From Actinophytocola sp. (GTDB taxonomy: Bacteria; Actinomycetota; Actinomycetes; Mycobacteriales; Pseudonocardiaceae), in the NCBI GenBank assembly GCA_009377475.1, contig WHTY01000005.1, forward strand, positions 31,721 through 95,720: a DNA stretch of 64,000 bases, in the 5' to 3' direction. A program made the translations under genes and the position numbers. Below the pieces are notes generated by a model that was given only the letters and a program-made list of their open reading frames with translations, was not told where the DNA came from and did not search any database. Below are positions 26,505 to 35,365 of the stretch, one piece after another. Position 1 is the stretch's first letter. Each line of letters begins with the position of its first letter.

Positions 26505-27652
26505 CGGTCACCTCCGATTTGCTGGCACCACTCGACGAGGGCGCGCCACTGGCCGCCCAGGTCGTGCCCGCCGTCCCCGGCGGGATCCTTGAAGAAAAAG
26601 CCGAGCGCGCCCAACGGGCCGGACTCCCCGACCTGCTGCGCGCGCGCCACCAGCCGGGCGAGGTCGAGCACCAGCGGCGCGGCGAGCGCGGAGTCGCAGC
26701 CCTGCCACGTGAACTGCATCGACATCCTGGTGCCGAGGAAGCCCTCGAACGACACCATGTCCCAGGCCGTCTTCCACTCGCCGAGGTCCTCGACGTAGTC
26801 GATGTGCAGCGGGCCGTCCACCGGCTCGCCCAGCATCTCGGTGAGGCCCTTGCCCTTGGACTGGGTCTTGCTCGTCGCCGTCACCGGATCGGCCAGCGCG
26901 CGGCCGTCGCCGCCGCCGAGCATGTTGTACGACGCCCAGGACCGCACCCGCAGCGCACGCGTGGCGAACATCGGCGCGAGCGCCGACTTCACCAGCGTCT
27001 CGCCGGTCTTGCCGTCCGAACCCGCCCACGGCAGCCCCACCCGCTCGGCGAGCTGGGTGAGGGCGGGCAGCCGGGGGCCGGGGCTCGGCGTGAACGCGAC
27101 GACCGGGCAGCCCGCGCGGAACGCCGCGTAGGCGTAGAGCGAGCTGAGTGGCAACGGCGACTCGCCCGCCGCAAGCGCCCGCTCCAGCGCGTCCAGATCA
27201 GACAGCTCCGGGGTGATCTCGACCGGCGGTTCCGTGGTGGCGACGTCCACGACGATCACCTGGTCCAGCGCGTGCGCGGCGCGGAACCCTGCGAGATCGC
27301 GGCTCACCTGTTCGATGGCGTCCCGTTGCCCGTCGTCGGCAGTGACGCCGTGGCGGATGCGGGCGTCCACCTGGGTGAGCCCGTCGTGCACCGCCCTGGC
27401 GAGCTCGATGCCGAACACCCCGCCGTCCGCCAGTGCCTCGGCGCGTTTCGGCAGCGAGTCGCCGACGACGTCGTGGCCGCCGATGAGCAGGTCGGCCACT
27501 CCCGGCGGCCGGGCGACCGCGATCTCGGCGAGGTCGGTGACGCACCCGGTGCGCCGCGTCAGTCCCGCGGTCAGCGCGAGCGCGCCGACGGTGGCGGTGG
27601 TGGCCACCGATCCGCGTGCGCCGATGAACCACAGTCCGGTCTTCGGTGCCAT
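26501..27652 (-). CDS. Inositol-3-phosphate synthase-like protein, first gene of the EBO operon
   Basis: 383 residues from the ATG at 27652, preceded by GGAGG sites. The N-terminus GLWFIGARGSVATTATVGAL is the NAD-binding loop, and GSDGKTGETLVKSALAPMFATR, NMLGGGDG and KSKG-type stretches (TSKTQSKGKGLTEML) match myo-inositol-1-phosphate synthases. Glucose-6-phosphate to inositol-3-phosphate is the family reaction. Actinobacteria usually carry a separate housekeeping Ino1 for mycothiol and phosphatidylinositol, so this copy may be dedicated to the operon's product. In-frame codons upstream of 27652 are repeat-derived and not used. Confidence 0.85.
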   Translation of the reverse strand: MAPKTGLWFIGARGSVATTATVGALALTAGLTRRTGCVTDLAEIAVARPPGVADLLIGGHDVVGDSLPKRAEALADGGVFGIELARAVHDGLTQVDARIRHGVTADDGQRDAIEQVSRDLAGFRAAHALDQVIVVDVATTEPPVEITPELSDLDALERALAAGESPLPLSSLYAYAAFRAGCPVVAFTPSPGPRLPALTQLAERVGLPWAGSDGKTGETLVKSALAPMFATRALRVRSWASYNMLGGGDGRALADPVTATSKTQSKGKGLTEMLGEPVDGPLHIDYVEDLGEWKTAWDMVSFEGFLGTRMSMQFTWQGCDSALAAPLVLDLARLVARAQQVGESGPLGALGFFFKDPAGDGGHDLGGQWRALVEWCQQIGGDR

Positions 27653-27692
27653 CCTCCGGCCTCCCTGGGTGGTTGAGTGACTGGGCGGTGCG

Positions 27693-27772
27693 GTGAAAGA
27701 CGCTTTCGCTGCGTTCAGTGCAGCGAAAGCGTCATTCACCGCGCCCAACGCACTGAAAGCGTCTTTCAGCGC
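27693..27772. repeat. Inverted-repeat array (family C), copy 2
   Basis: GTGAAAGACGCTTTCGCTGC and its near-perfect inverse GCAGCGAAAGCGTCATTCAC are separated by GTTCAGT, followed by another GAAAGCGTC unit. The stem sits between the PQQ-enzyme stop and the start of the EBO operon, so it may end the upstream transcript. Confidence 0.8.
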
Positions 27773-27789
27773 ATCGGGTCCCCGGGGGC

Positions 27790-29913
27790 TTACTCCGCCG
27801 ATTCGAGCACGACCTGGTCACTGCCGGACAGCGACGGCAGGTCGTCCGTGCCCGGGTCGGCGTAGGTCGCGTTGAACACGCCGCGCAACTCGTCGTGCTC
27901 GGGGTCGTGGCCCTCCGGCTCGCTGGTCTGGATCGAGCCAGAGCAACCGGATGCCGTGGTCTGCGGGTGCCCGTGATCGTCGTGACCGAGGATGTAGGTC
28001 ACCTCGACCTGCGAGCAGTCCACCGGCTGGTCGTCGGTCACGCTGACCTCGTACTCCACGACGTCGCCGAAGGAGAACGGCTGCCCGTCGACCGGGGTGA
28101 CGAACTCGACCACCGGCGCCTGGTTGCCGACGACGATCTCCACCTCGTCGACACCGCTCTTGCCCCGGTCCCTGCCGCCGACGTCGGTCACCTGCAACGT
28201 GGCGGTGTAGACGCCGTTCTCGGTGTAGGTGTGGGTCGGATTCTGTTCCCACGAGTCGACCTCGCCGTCGGAGTCGAAGTCCCAGGCGTAGCGCAGCCGG
28301 TCGCCGTCGGCGTCCTCGGTGCCATCGCTGGAGAACGACACCGTCAGCGGCGCCTGCCCGTTGTCGACGCTGGCCGTAGCCGACGCGTGCGGAGTGTGGT
28401 TGCCGTTCGGTCCGATGTAGTCGATCCGCGACAGCGCCGCGTCGGGGAGCTCGGCGAAGTAGCCCTTGCCGTACTCCAGCATGTACAACGCGCCGTTCGG
28501 GCCGAACTCCATGGCCATCGGAGCGGACAGCGGGATGGAGGGCAGGACGTCCTCGATGCCGGTCACCGCGCCGGAGTCGTCGAGCCGGAAGCCCTTGATG
28601 TAGTCGCGGGTCCACTCGAAGAACAGCGGCATGCCGTCGAAGTGCTTCGGCCAGGCGACCGGCGCGCGGCCGCGGGCGTTGCGCGGGTCGTAGTCGTACG
28701 CGGGACCTGCCATCGGCCCGATGCCGCCCGTTTCCAGCTCGGGGAACTGCGACGACTGGCCGTAGCCGTACCAGACCTGCGGCTGCTCCACCGGTGGCAG
28801 CTCCGTGAGCCCGGTGTTGTGCCGCGAGGAGTTCACCGGCGCGGCGCAGTCGAACGTCTCACCGGACTCGCCGGACTCGCCGGTGGCGAAGTCGTAGTCC
28901 ACATAGGGCTGCTCGGCGGTCGCGCAGTACGGCCAGCCGTAGTTGCCCGCCTCGGTGGCGGCGAACCACTTGCCCTGCCCAGCGGGACCACGGTCCGGGT
29001 TGGCGCTGCCCGCGTCCGGCGAGTAGTCCGCGACGTAGAGCGCGTCGGTCTGCGGGTCGACGTCGATGCGGAACGGGTTCCGCAACCCCATCAGGTAGAT
29101 CTCTGGCCGCGTCTTCGCCGTGCCCGGCTCGAAGAGGTTGCCGTCCGGGGTGGTGTACGAGCCGCCAGCGCCCACGTTGATCCGCAACACCTTGCCGCGC
29201 AGGTCGTTGGTGTTGGCCGAGCTGCGCTGCGCGTCGTAGGCCGGGTTGCGGCCGTCCCGCTCGTCGATCGGCGTGTAGCCGTCCGAGGAGAACGGGTTGG
29301 TGTCGTCGCCGGTGGCGAGGTACAGGTTGCCGTCGCTGTCGAAGGCGATGTCACCGCCGACGTGGCAGCAGATGCCCCGGTCGACAGGGACGTCCATGAT
29401 CTGCTGCTCGCTCGACAGGTCCAGCGTGTTGCCGTCGAGCTGGAACCGCGACAGCCTGATCGCGCCCTCGAACTCGGCGAACTCCTCCGGGGTGCCGAAG
29501 CCGGGCGCGTCGCCCTCGTTGGTGTCCGGTGTGGACGGATCGTCCACCGGGGTGTCCATCGGCGGCGAGTAGTACAGGTAGACCCAGCGGTTCGTGGTGC
29601 CGTTGAAGCCGGGGTCGATGGCGATGCTCTGCAGGCCCTCCTCGTCGTGCTCGTAGACGTCGACCTCGGCGGCGACGATGTTGCGGCCGGTGTCCGGGTT
29701 GTGCAGCCGCACCTCGCCCGGCCTTGTGGTGTGCAGCACTCTGCCGTCCGGCAGCACGGCGAGGTCCATCGGCTCGCCGGGGGTGTCGTCGAGGATGACC
29801 TTCTGGAACTCCGAGTCCGGTGGCGGAGCTTCCTCCGCCGTGGACAGCGCTGGCGTTGTCAATAACGCCGTCGCCGTGGCGGCAGCCACCGCCACGACAG
29901 GTATCTTTCGCAT
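27790..29913 (-). CDS. Secreted PQQ-dependent sugar dehydrogenase with PKD domain
   Basis: 707 residues with a signal peptide (VVAVAAATATALLTTPALSTAEE). The first 500 residues form a soluble glucose/sorbosone dehydrogenase propeller: GLQSIAIDPGFNGTTNRWVY, ICCHVGGDIAFDSDGNLYLATGDD, GLRNPFRIDVDPQTDALYVADY, ANPDRGPAGQGKWFA, NYGWPYC. A PKD domain (about 510-600, SDGTEDADGDRLRYAWDFDSDGEVDSW, THTYTENG) and a further beta domain follow. Expected to oxidise extracellular sugars with PQQ as cofactor. No PQQ synthesis genes are in this window. Confidence 0.88.
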   Translation of the reverse strand: MRKIPVVAVAAATATALLTTPALSTAEEAPPPDSEFQKVILDDTPGEPMDLAVLPDGRVLHTTRPGEVRLHNPDTGRNIVAAEVDVYEHDEEGLQSIAIDPGFNGTTNRWVYLYYSPPMDTPVDDPSTPDTNEGDAPGFGTPEEFAEFEGAIRLSRFQLDGNTLDLSSEQQIMDVPVDRGICCHVGGDIAFDSDGNLYLATGDDTNPFSSDGYTPIDERDGRNPAYDAQRSSANTNDLRGKVLRINVGAGGSYTTPDGNLFEPGTAKTRPEIYLMGLRNPFRIDVDPQTDALYVADYSPDAGSANPDRGPAGQGKWFAATEAGNYGWPYCATAEQPYVDYDFATGESGESGETFDCAAPVNSSRHNTGLTELPPVEQPQVWYGYGQSSQFPELETGGIGPMAGPAYDYDPRNARGRAPVAWPKHFDGMPLFFEWTRDYIKGFRLDDSGAVTGIEDVLPSIPLSAPMAMEFGPNGALYMLEYGKGYFAELPDAALSRIDYIGPNGNHTPHASATASVDNGQAPLTVSFSSDGTEDADGDRLRYAWDFDSDGEVDSWEQNPTHTYTENGVYTATLQVTDVGGRDRGKSGVDEVEIVVGNQAPVVEFVTPVDGQPFSFGDVVEYEVSVTDDQPVDCSQVEVTYILGHDDHGHPQTTASGCSGSIQTSEPEGHDPEHDELRGVFNATYADPGTDDLPSLSGSDQVVLESAE

Positions 29914-29948
29914 GACAACTTCTCCTCGGTTGGGGACCGGTGGGGAAC

Positions 29949-30908
29949 TTAGAAGCGCAGCTTGCGCAGGTACGAGTAGCCGACCTCGGCGGTCTGGCGG
30001 ACGCTCACGTCAGGGGTGTCGTTCTCGACGATGTACTCCCGCACCGAATGGGCGCGGAAGATGCGACCGAAGTCGATGTGGCCGGTGCCAAGGTCGGCCA
30101 TGTCGCCGTCGTGGGCGTGCCGGTCCTTGACGTGGTACTGCAGCACCCGCTGCGGCGCCGCCCGCATCGTGTCGATGGCGAAGCCCTCCGGGTCGCTCGC
30201 GCCGTCGCCGCTCTCGATGCCGCCGCGCACGATCCAGTAGATGTCCACCTCGAGGTGCACCAGCGACGGGTCCAGTTCGGACGTCAGCACCTGCCACGGC
30301 GTCACACCGCCGCCGAGGTCGATGGTGAACTCGTGCGCGTGGTTGTGGTAGCCGTAGCGCAGGCCAGCCGACCGGGCCACCTCGGCCTCGTGGTTCATCC
30401 GCTCGGCCCACCGCTGCCAGTCGGCCTTGTCCGACGAGTTCAGGTACGGCACCACCATGTACGACTGGCCCAGCGTGAGGGCGTTGTCGATCTTGGTGTG
30501 CAGCCCCTGTTCGGAGTCGCTGATGCCTTCGTGGCTGGACGTCGCCGAGATGCCGATGCTGTCGTAGAAGGCGCGGAGCTCCTGCGCGGTGCGGCCGAAG
30601 TAGCCGAGCGCCTGCTCCACCTTCGGGTAGCCGATGTCGGCGAGCATCCGCAGCGTCGCGTCGAAACCGGGCTCGCCCCACAGCGCATCGCGGACCGTCC
30701 AGAGCTGCATGCTGATCAACCCCGGCGGCACCCGGTGCAGGCCGGTGCTCCTGACAGTCGCCTGCGCGGCGGGCGCGCCGACCCCGGCAGCGAGCAGGCC
30801 AGCACCGACCGCGCCGCCCAGCGCGGAGCGCAGCGCGCCGCGTCTGCTGAGCCCCCGTTCGCTGAGGGAACGGCGGACCGCGCCCTCACCATCGAATCCG
30901 TAACACAT
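29949..30908 (-). CDS. Exported sugar phosphate isomerase/epimerase-like TIM barrel (TAT signal)
   Basis: 319 residues. The N-terminus SRRGALRSALGGAVGAGLLAAGVGAPAAQA is a twin-arginine signal, unusual for this otherwise cytoplasmic fold and suggesting metal-loaded export. Barrel motifs: GLISMQLWTVRDAL, YGYHNHAHEFTID (metal His/Glu), LEVDIYWIVRGG, YHVKDRHAHDGDMADLGTGHIDFGRIF. GAAGGAG precedes the ATG. Lying between the PQQ dehydrogenase and a cytoplasmic isomerase, it probably acts on sugars outside the cell. Confidence 0.85.
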   Translation of the reverse strand: MCYGFDGEGAVRRSLSERGLSRRGALRSALGGAVGAGLLAAGVGAPAAQATVRSTGLHRVPPGLISMQLWTVRDALWGEPGFDATLRMLADIGYPKVEQALGYFGRTAQELRAFYDSIGISATSSHEGISDSEQGLHTKIDNALTLGQSYMVVPYLNSSDKADWQRWAERMNHEAEVARSAGLRYGYHNHAHEFTIDLGGGVTPWQVLTSELDPSLVHLEVDIYWIVRGGIESGDGASDPEGFAIDTMRAAPQRVLQYHVKDRHAHDGDMADLGTGHIDFGRIFRAHSVREYIVENDTPDVSVRQTAEVGYSYLRKLRF

Positions 30909-30984
30909 GATTCCTACTCCTTCGTTCTACTACTGTGGAGAACTACTGAGGACTGCTTGCAGGTCCGAAGCATTACTTCTGTCG

Positions 30985-31986
30985 TTAGGAGCTGAAGGCC
31001 GCGTCGAACGCCGCGTCCGGCGGGTCGAACAACTGTTCGCGCACGTAGCGCAGTGATTCGGGAGCGCCCCGCAGGCGGTCCATGCCCGCGTCCTCCCACT
31101 CGATCGAGATCGGGCCGTCGTAGCCGATGGCGTTGAGCACGCGGAAGCACGCCTCCCACGGCACGTCGCCGCGCCCGGTGGACACGAAGTCCCAGCCGCG
31201 CCTCGGATCGCCCCACGGGAGGTGGGAGCCGAGCCTGCCGTTGCGGCCGTTGCCGGTGTTGCGCTTGGTGTCCTTGCAGTCGACGTGGTAGATCCGATCC
31301 GCGAAGTCGACGAGGAACCCGGCGGGGTCGATGTCCTGCCACACCATGTGGCTCGGGTCCCAGTTCAGCCCGAACGACTCCCTGCGCCCGATCGCGTCCA
31401 GCGTGCGCACCGTGGACCAGTAGTCGTAGGCGATCTCCGACGGGTGCACCTCGAGCGCGAACCGCACGCCCTCGGCCTCGAAGACGTCCATGATCGGGTT
31501 CCACCTGTCGGCGAAGTCCTGGTACCCGGCCTCGATCAGCTCGGCGGGCACCGGCGGGAACATCGCCACGTACTTCCAGATCGCGGAGCCGGTGAAGCCG
31601 ACGACGGTGTTCACGCCGAGTTTCGCGGCGACCCGCGCGGTGTGCTTCATCTCCTCGGCGGCGCGTTGCCGCACACCCTCGGGCTCGCCGTCGCCCCAGA
31701 TGCGCTCGGACAGGATCGCCTTGTGCCGCACGTCGATCGGGTCGTCACAGACCGCCTGGCCCTTGAGGTGGTTGGAGATCGCCCACACGCCGAGCCCGTA
31801 CTTCGCCAGGATGTCCAACCTGGACTGGAGATACGACTCGTCCGCCACCGCGCGCCAGACGTCAAGGTGATCACCCCAGCAGGCGATCTCCAGCCCGTCG
31901 TAGCCCCATTCCGAGGCCAGCTTCGCGACCTCTTCGAACGGCAGGTCCGCCCACTGCCCGGTGAACAGGGTGACCGGTCGTGCCAT
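30985..31986 (-). CDS. Cytoplasmic sugar phosphate isomerase/epimerase
   Basis: 333 residues from the ATG at 31986, which overlaps the previous stop by one base (TGATG). Xylose-isomerase-like barrel: [88 protein letters not shown]. This set of motifs is typical of enzymes paired with Gfo/Idh/MocA oxidoreductases in sugar and inositol degradation. Coupled translation supports a two-step pathway with the upstream oxidoreductase. Confidence 0.88.
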   Translation of the reverse strand: MARPVTLFTGQWADLPFEEVAKLASEWGYDGLEIACWGDHLDVWRAVADESYLQSRLDILAKYGLGVWAISNHLKGQAVCDDPIDVRHKAILSERIWGDGEPEGVRQRAAEEMKHTARVAAKLGVNTVVGFTGSAIWKYVAMFPPVPAELIEAGYQDFADRWNPIMDVFEAEGVRFALEVHPSEIAYDYWSTVRTLDAIGRRESFGLNWDPSHMVWQDIDPAGFLVDFADRIYHVDCKDTKRNTGNGRNGRLGSHLPWGDPRRGWDFVSTGRGDVPWEACFRVLNAIGYDGPISIEWEDAGMDRLRGAPESLRYVREQLFDPPDAAFDAAFSS

Positions 31987-33182
31987 CACGCCACCTCCCT
32001 CGTCGTGCCTGCTGTCTTCGCCTCGTCGGTGTCCTTGATCGCGACCCACTGGCTGCCCGCCGCCGCGCTGGCCTGCACCGCGGCGACGACCCTCTGAACC
32101 CGCAACCCGTCCGCGAACGACGGCTCAGGGTCGGTGCCGTCGGCGATGGCGGTGAGCAGGTCGGCGGCCTGGTGGGAGAAGCCGTGCTCGTAACCGAGCA
32201 GGTGACCGGGCGGCCACCACGCGCCCAGGTACGGGTGCGTCGGCTCGGTGACGAGAATCCGGGTGAAGCCCTGCGTCTCGGCAGACGTCGATGCGTCGTA
32301 GAAGCGCAGCGTGTTCATGTCCTCGAAGTCGAACGCGAGGCTGCCGTCGGTGCCGTTCAGCTCGATGCGAATGGCGTTCTTGCGGCCGGTGGCGTAGCGG
32401 GTGGCCTCGAACGTCGCCATCGCGCCGCCGCTGAACCGGCCGAGGAACACCGCCGCGTCGTCCACGGTCACCTGGCCGGTGCCGTCGCCGTCCGGCATCG
32501 GACGTTCGGGGACGAAGGTGTCCAGCGTGGCGCTGACCCCGGTGATGTGTTCATCGGTGAGGAACTGGGTCAGGTCGATCACGTGGGCGCCGATGTCGCC
32601 GAGCGCGCCGGAGCCCGCGCGGGTGGCGTCGAGCCGCCAGGAGTACGGCGCGTCCGGGTCGGTGAGCCAGTCCTGGAGGTACTGCGCCCTGACGTGGCGC
32701 AGCCTGCCGATCCGGCCGCCCCGCACCAGCCGCCTTGCCAGCGCGAGCGCGGGCACCCGGCGATAGGTGAAGCCGACCATGGCCCGGACGCCGTCGGCCC
32801 GCGCCTGCTCGGCGGCCTTCGCCATCCGCTCGGCCTCGTCGACCGAGTTCGCGAGGGGCTTCTCGCACAGCACGTGCTTGCCCGCCGCGAGCGCGGCGAT
32901 CGCGATCTCGGCGTGGGTGTCGCCGGGGGTGCAGACGTCGACGAGGTCGACGTCGTCCCTGGCGATCAGCGCGCGCCAGTCGGTTTCGACGTGCTGCCAG
33001 TCGAAGCGGCGGGCCATCTCCTCGGCCTTTGCGCGGTCACGCCCGCCGAGCGCCACCAGCCGTGGTTCGAGCTTCGGGTCGAAGAAGCTCTTGGCGTTGC
33101 GCCATCCCTGAGAATGCGCCATCCCCATGAAGGCGTAGCCGATCATGCCGATCCCGATCGGCGCTCTGTCCGCGTGCGTCAT
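31986..33182 (-). CDS. Gfo/Idh/MocA family oxidoreductase
   Basis: 398 residues. Rossmann start [19 protein letters not shown], the conserved [14 protein letters not shown] (Gfo/Idh EKP motif), and the catalytic-region block [13 protein letters not shown]. Members oxidise sugars, cyclitols or their derivatives with NAD(P). The gene follows the substrate-binding protein after 34 bp and overlaps the isomerase gene, so the transported sugar is probably oxidised here first. Confidence 0.9.
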   Translation of the reverse strand: MTHADRAPIGIGMIGYAFMGMAHSQGWRNAKSFFDPKLEPRLVALGGRDRAKAEEMARRFDWQHVETDWRALIARDDVDLVDVCTPGDTHAEIAIAALAAGKHVLCEKPLANSVDEAERMAKAAEQARADGVRAMVGFTYRRVPALALARRLVRGGRIGRLRHVRAQYLQDWLTDPDAPYSWRLDATRAGSGALGDIGAHVIDLTQFLTDEHITGVSATLDTFVPERPMPDGDGTGQVTVDDAAVFLGRFSGGAMATFEATRYATGRKNAIRIELNGTDGSLAFDFEDMNTLRFYDASTSAETQGFTRILVTEPTHPYLGAWWPPGHLLGYEHGFSHQAADLLTAIADGTDPEPSFADGLRVQRVVAAVQASAAAGSQWVAIKDTDEAKTAGTTREVA

Positions 33183-33216
33183 CAGCCCTCCCTTGGCGGT
33201 TCGTCGGCGCGGTGCG

Positions 33217-34257
33217 TCAGGACTCGAACCCGAGCGGGAGGTACTCCTCGACGTTGTCCTTGGTCACCACGGGGGCATTCAGCACGATCCGGCGCGGCAC
33301 CTCGACCTGCACCAGGTCGGACATGCCCTTGTCCTGGGCGAGCAGCCGGGCGAGGCGGATGCCGTCGGCGGCCTGCGTCGGCGGGTACAGCACGGTGGCT
33401 TCCATCTCGCCTTCCTGGATCCAGCGCATCGCGTTGGCCGAGCCTGCGCCGCCGATGAAGAAGAACTCGTCGCGGTTGGCGTTGTCGAACGCGGCCTTGA
33501 CGCCGACGCCCTGGTCGTCGTCGTGGTTCCAGATGATGTCGATCTCCGGCACCGCCTGCAGCAGGTTGGACGCCGTTTGGTTGCCCGACTCCACGGTGAA
33601 CTCCGCCGCGACGCGGTGGTCGACGTTCTGGTCGCACTCCTTCAACGCGTCCTTGAAGCCGTCGGAGCGGTCCTGGGTCAGCGGCAGTGAGTCGAGGCCC
33701 GCGATCTCGGCGATCACCGCGTCGCCGAGGTTGTTCTCCTCGACCAGTTGGCAGGCGTACGTGCCTGCCGAGATGCCCATACCGTAGTTGTCACCGAGGA
33801 TCGTGGTGCGTGCGGCGAACTCGCTGGAGAACTCGCGGTCGACGTTGACGACCGGGATACCGGCCTCCATCGCCTCGGTCGCGACCTTGGTCAGGGCGGC
33901 ACCGTCGGTGGGCAGCAGCACGATCGCGTCGACGCCCTCGCTGATGAAGGACTCGATGTGGCTGATTTGCATGCTCGGGTCGTTGGTGCCCTCCGCGACC
34001 CGCAACTGGACGTCCTCGTACTTCTCTGCTTCGGCGGTGGCGGTCGAGTTGATCGCCGCCAGCCAGCCGTGGTCCGCCTCGGGACCGGAGAAGCCGATGA
34101 CGACGTCCTCGCCGGGGTCGTCGTTCGAGCTGACCGCCCTCGGAGCGGTGTCGGTCTCCTGCGCGGCGGGGTCGTTGCCGGTGCAGGCGGTGGCAAGCAG
34201 GGCCACCGCCGCGATGGCGCCGGTGGTGTGCAGGAGTCTGCTGCTGCGTTGCGGCAT
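33217..34257 (-). CDS. Sugar ABC transporter substrate-binding lipoprotein (RbsB type)
   Basis: 346 residues with a lipoprotein signal (IAAVALLATAC). Periplasmic-binding-protein type 1 fold: DVVIGFSGPEADHGWLAAINS, GVDAIVLLPTDGAALTKV, GIPVVNVDREFSS, IIWNHDDDQGVGVKAAFD. It supplies substrate to the permease and ATPase genes upstream. The exact sugar is not readable; ribose, inositol or xylitol-type ligands are all found in this group. Confidence 0.9.
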   Translation of the reverse strand: MPQRSSRLLHTTGAIAAVALLATACTGNDPAAQETDTAPRAVSSNDDPGEDVVIGFSGPEADHGWLAAINSTATAEAEKYEDVQLRVAEGTNDPSMQISHIESFISEGVDAIVLLPTDGAALTKVATEAMEAGIPVVNVDREFSSEFAARTTILGDNYGMGISAGTYACQLVEENNLGDAVIAEIAGLDSLPLTQDRSDGFKDALKECDQNVDHRVAAEFTVESGNQTASNLLQAVPEIDIIWNHDDDQGVGVKAAFDNANRDEFFFIGGAGSANAMRWIQEGEMEATVLYPPTQAADGIRLARLLAQDKGMSDLVQVEVPRRIVLNAPVVTKDNVEEYLPLGFES

Positions 34258-34309
34258 GGTTCTCTCCTCGGATATGGGGTTGGCTGAGTTGGGTCGGGAG
34301 TCGCTGCGG

Positions 34310-35365
34310 TTACGGCGGGGAGCCGTTGCGGGCCGCGACGCGCTGTTGCAGCAGCACGGCGACGACGATGATCACGCCCTTCGCGACGGCCTGGGTGGAC
34401 GTGTCGAGGTTGTTGAGCGTGAAGACGTTGGTGAGCGTGGTGAAGATCAGCACGCCGAAGACGGTGCCGACGATGGTGCCGCGACCGCCGGAGAGCAGCG
34501 TCCCGCCGATCACGACGGCGGCAATGGCGTCCAGTTCGTAGAGCATGCCGTGGGTCGACGTCCCCGCCGTGGTGCGCGCCAGCAGCATCACCGCCGCGAG
34601 TCCACATGCGACACCGACGAGCACGTACAGCAGGGTCGTGTGGCGCTTGACGTTGATGCCCGCCAGCCGTGCCGCCTCCGGGTTGCCGCCGACCGCGAGG
34701 GTCCTGCGGCCGAACGTGGTGCGGTTGAGCAGGATCCAGCCCGCGACCGCGACCACCGCGAAGATGATCACGAGCACCGGGATGCCGAGGATGCGGCCGC
34801 CGATCACGTCGATGAACTCGTTGACCGTGACAACCTGCGTGCGCTTCTGCGCGATGATCTCCGCGAGACCGCGCGCCCCGGCGAGCATCGCCAGCGTCAC
34901 GATGAACGGCGCCATCCTGCCGTAGGCGATGAGTGTCCCGTTCACGAGTCCGCAGGCCGCGCCGACCAGCAACGCCGTGGTGACCATGACGAGCCAGTGG
35001 GTGTCCGCCGCGAGCGTCTGGGTGGCGATGGTCGATGCCCACACCGACGACAGCGCCACGATCGCGCCAACCGACAGGTCGATGCCGCCGCCGGTGATCA
35101 CGAACGTCATGCCGACGCTGACCACGCCGATCACCGACGCGAGCCGCAGGATCGTCATCATGTTGTCGAAGCTGACGAAGCGGTCGCCCGCGGTGATGAG
35201 GCCGACGACGCACAGCAGCAGCAGCGCGATCACCAGGCCGAGGTTGCGCCCGGCAGGCCCGGAGAACAGGGCGGTCATGCCGCGCAGCGACCCTCCGCTG
35301 TCCCGGCTGGGCGCACCGGCGCTGGTCCTCTCCTCAGACGCGGTGGCGCTCGTTTGCGCACTCAT
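34310..35365 (-). CDS. Sugar ABC transporter permease (RbsC type)
   Basis: 351 residues with about ten membrane segments. It shows the typical RbsC motif block GGIDLSVGAIVALSSV and VGGNPEAARLAGINVKRH, the loop that contacts the ATPase. Overlaps the ATPase gene by 4 bp. Confidence 0.92.
   Translation of the reverse strand: MSAQTSATASEERTSAGAPSRDSGGSLRGMTALFSGPAGRNLGLVIALLLLCVVGLITAGDRFVSFDNMMTILRLASVIGVVSVGMTFVITGGGIDLSVGAIVALSSVWASTIATQTLAADTHWLVMVTTALLVGAACGLVNGTLIAYGRMAPFIVTLAMLAGARGLAEIIAQKRTQVVTVNEFIDVIGGRILGIPVLVIIFAVVAVAGWILLNRTTFGRRTLAVGGNPEAARLAGINVKRHTTLLYVLVGVACGLAAVMLLARTTAGTSTHGMLYELDAIAAVVIGGTLLSGGRGTIVGTVFGVLIFTTLTNVFTLNNLDTSTQAVAKGVIIVVAVLLQQRVAARNGSPP

Noticed and set aside
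27653..27748. N-terminal extension of the inositol-phosphate synthase
   Set aside because: The extra residues come from a dispersed repeat, and a good ribosome site and the NAD-binding start fit the ATG at 27652.
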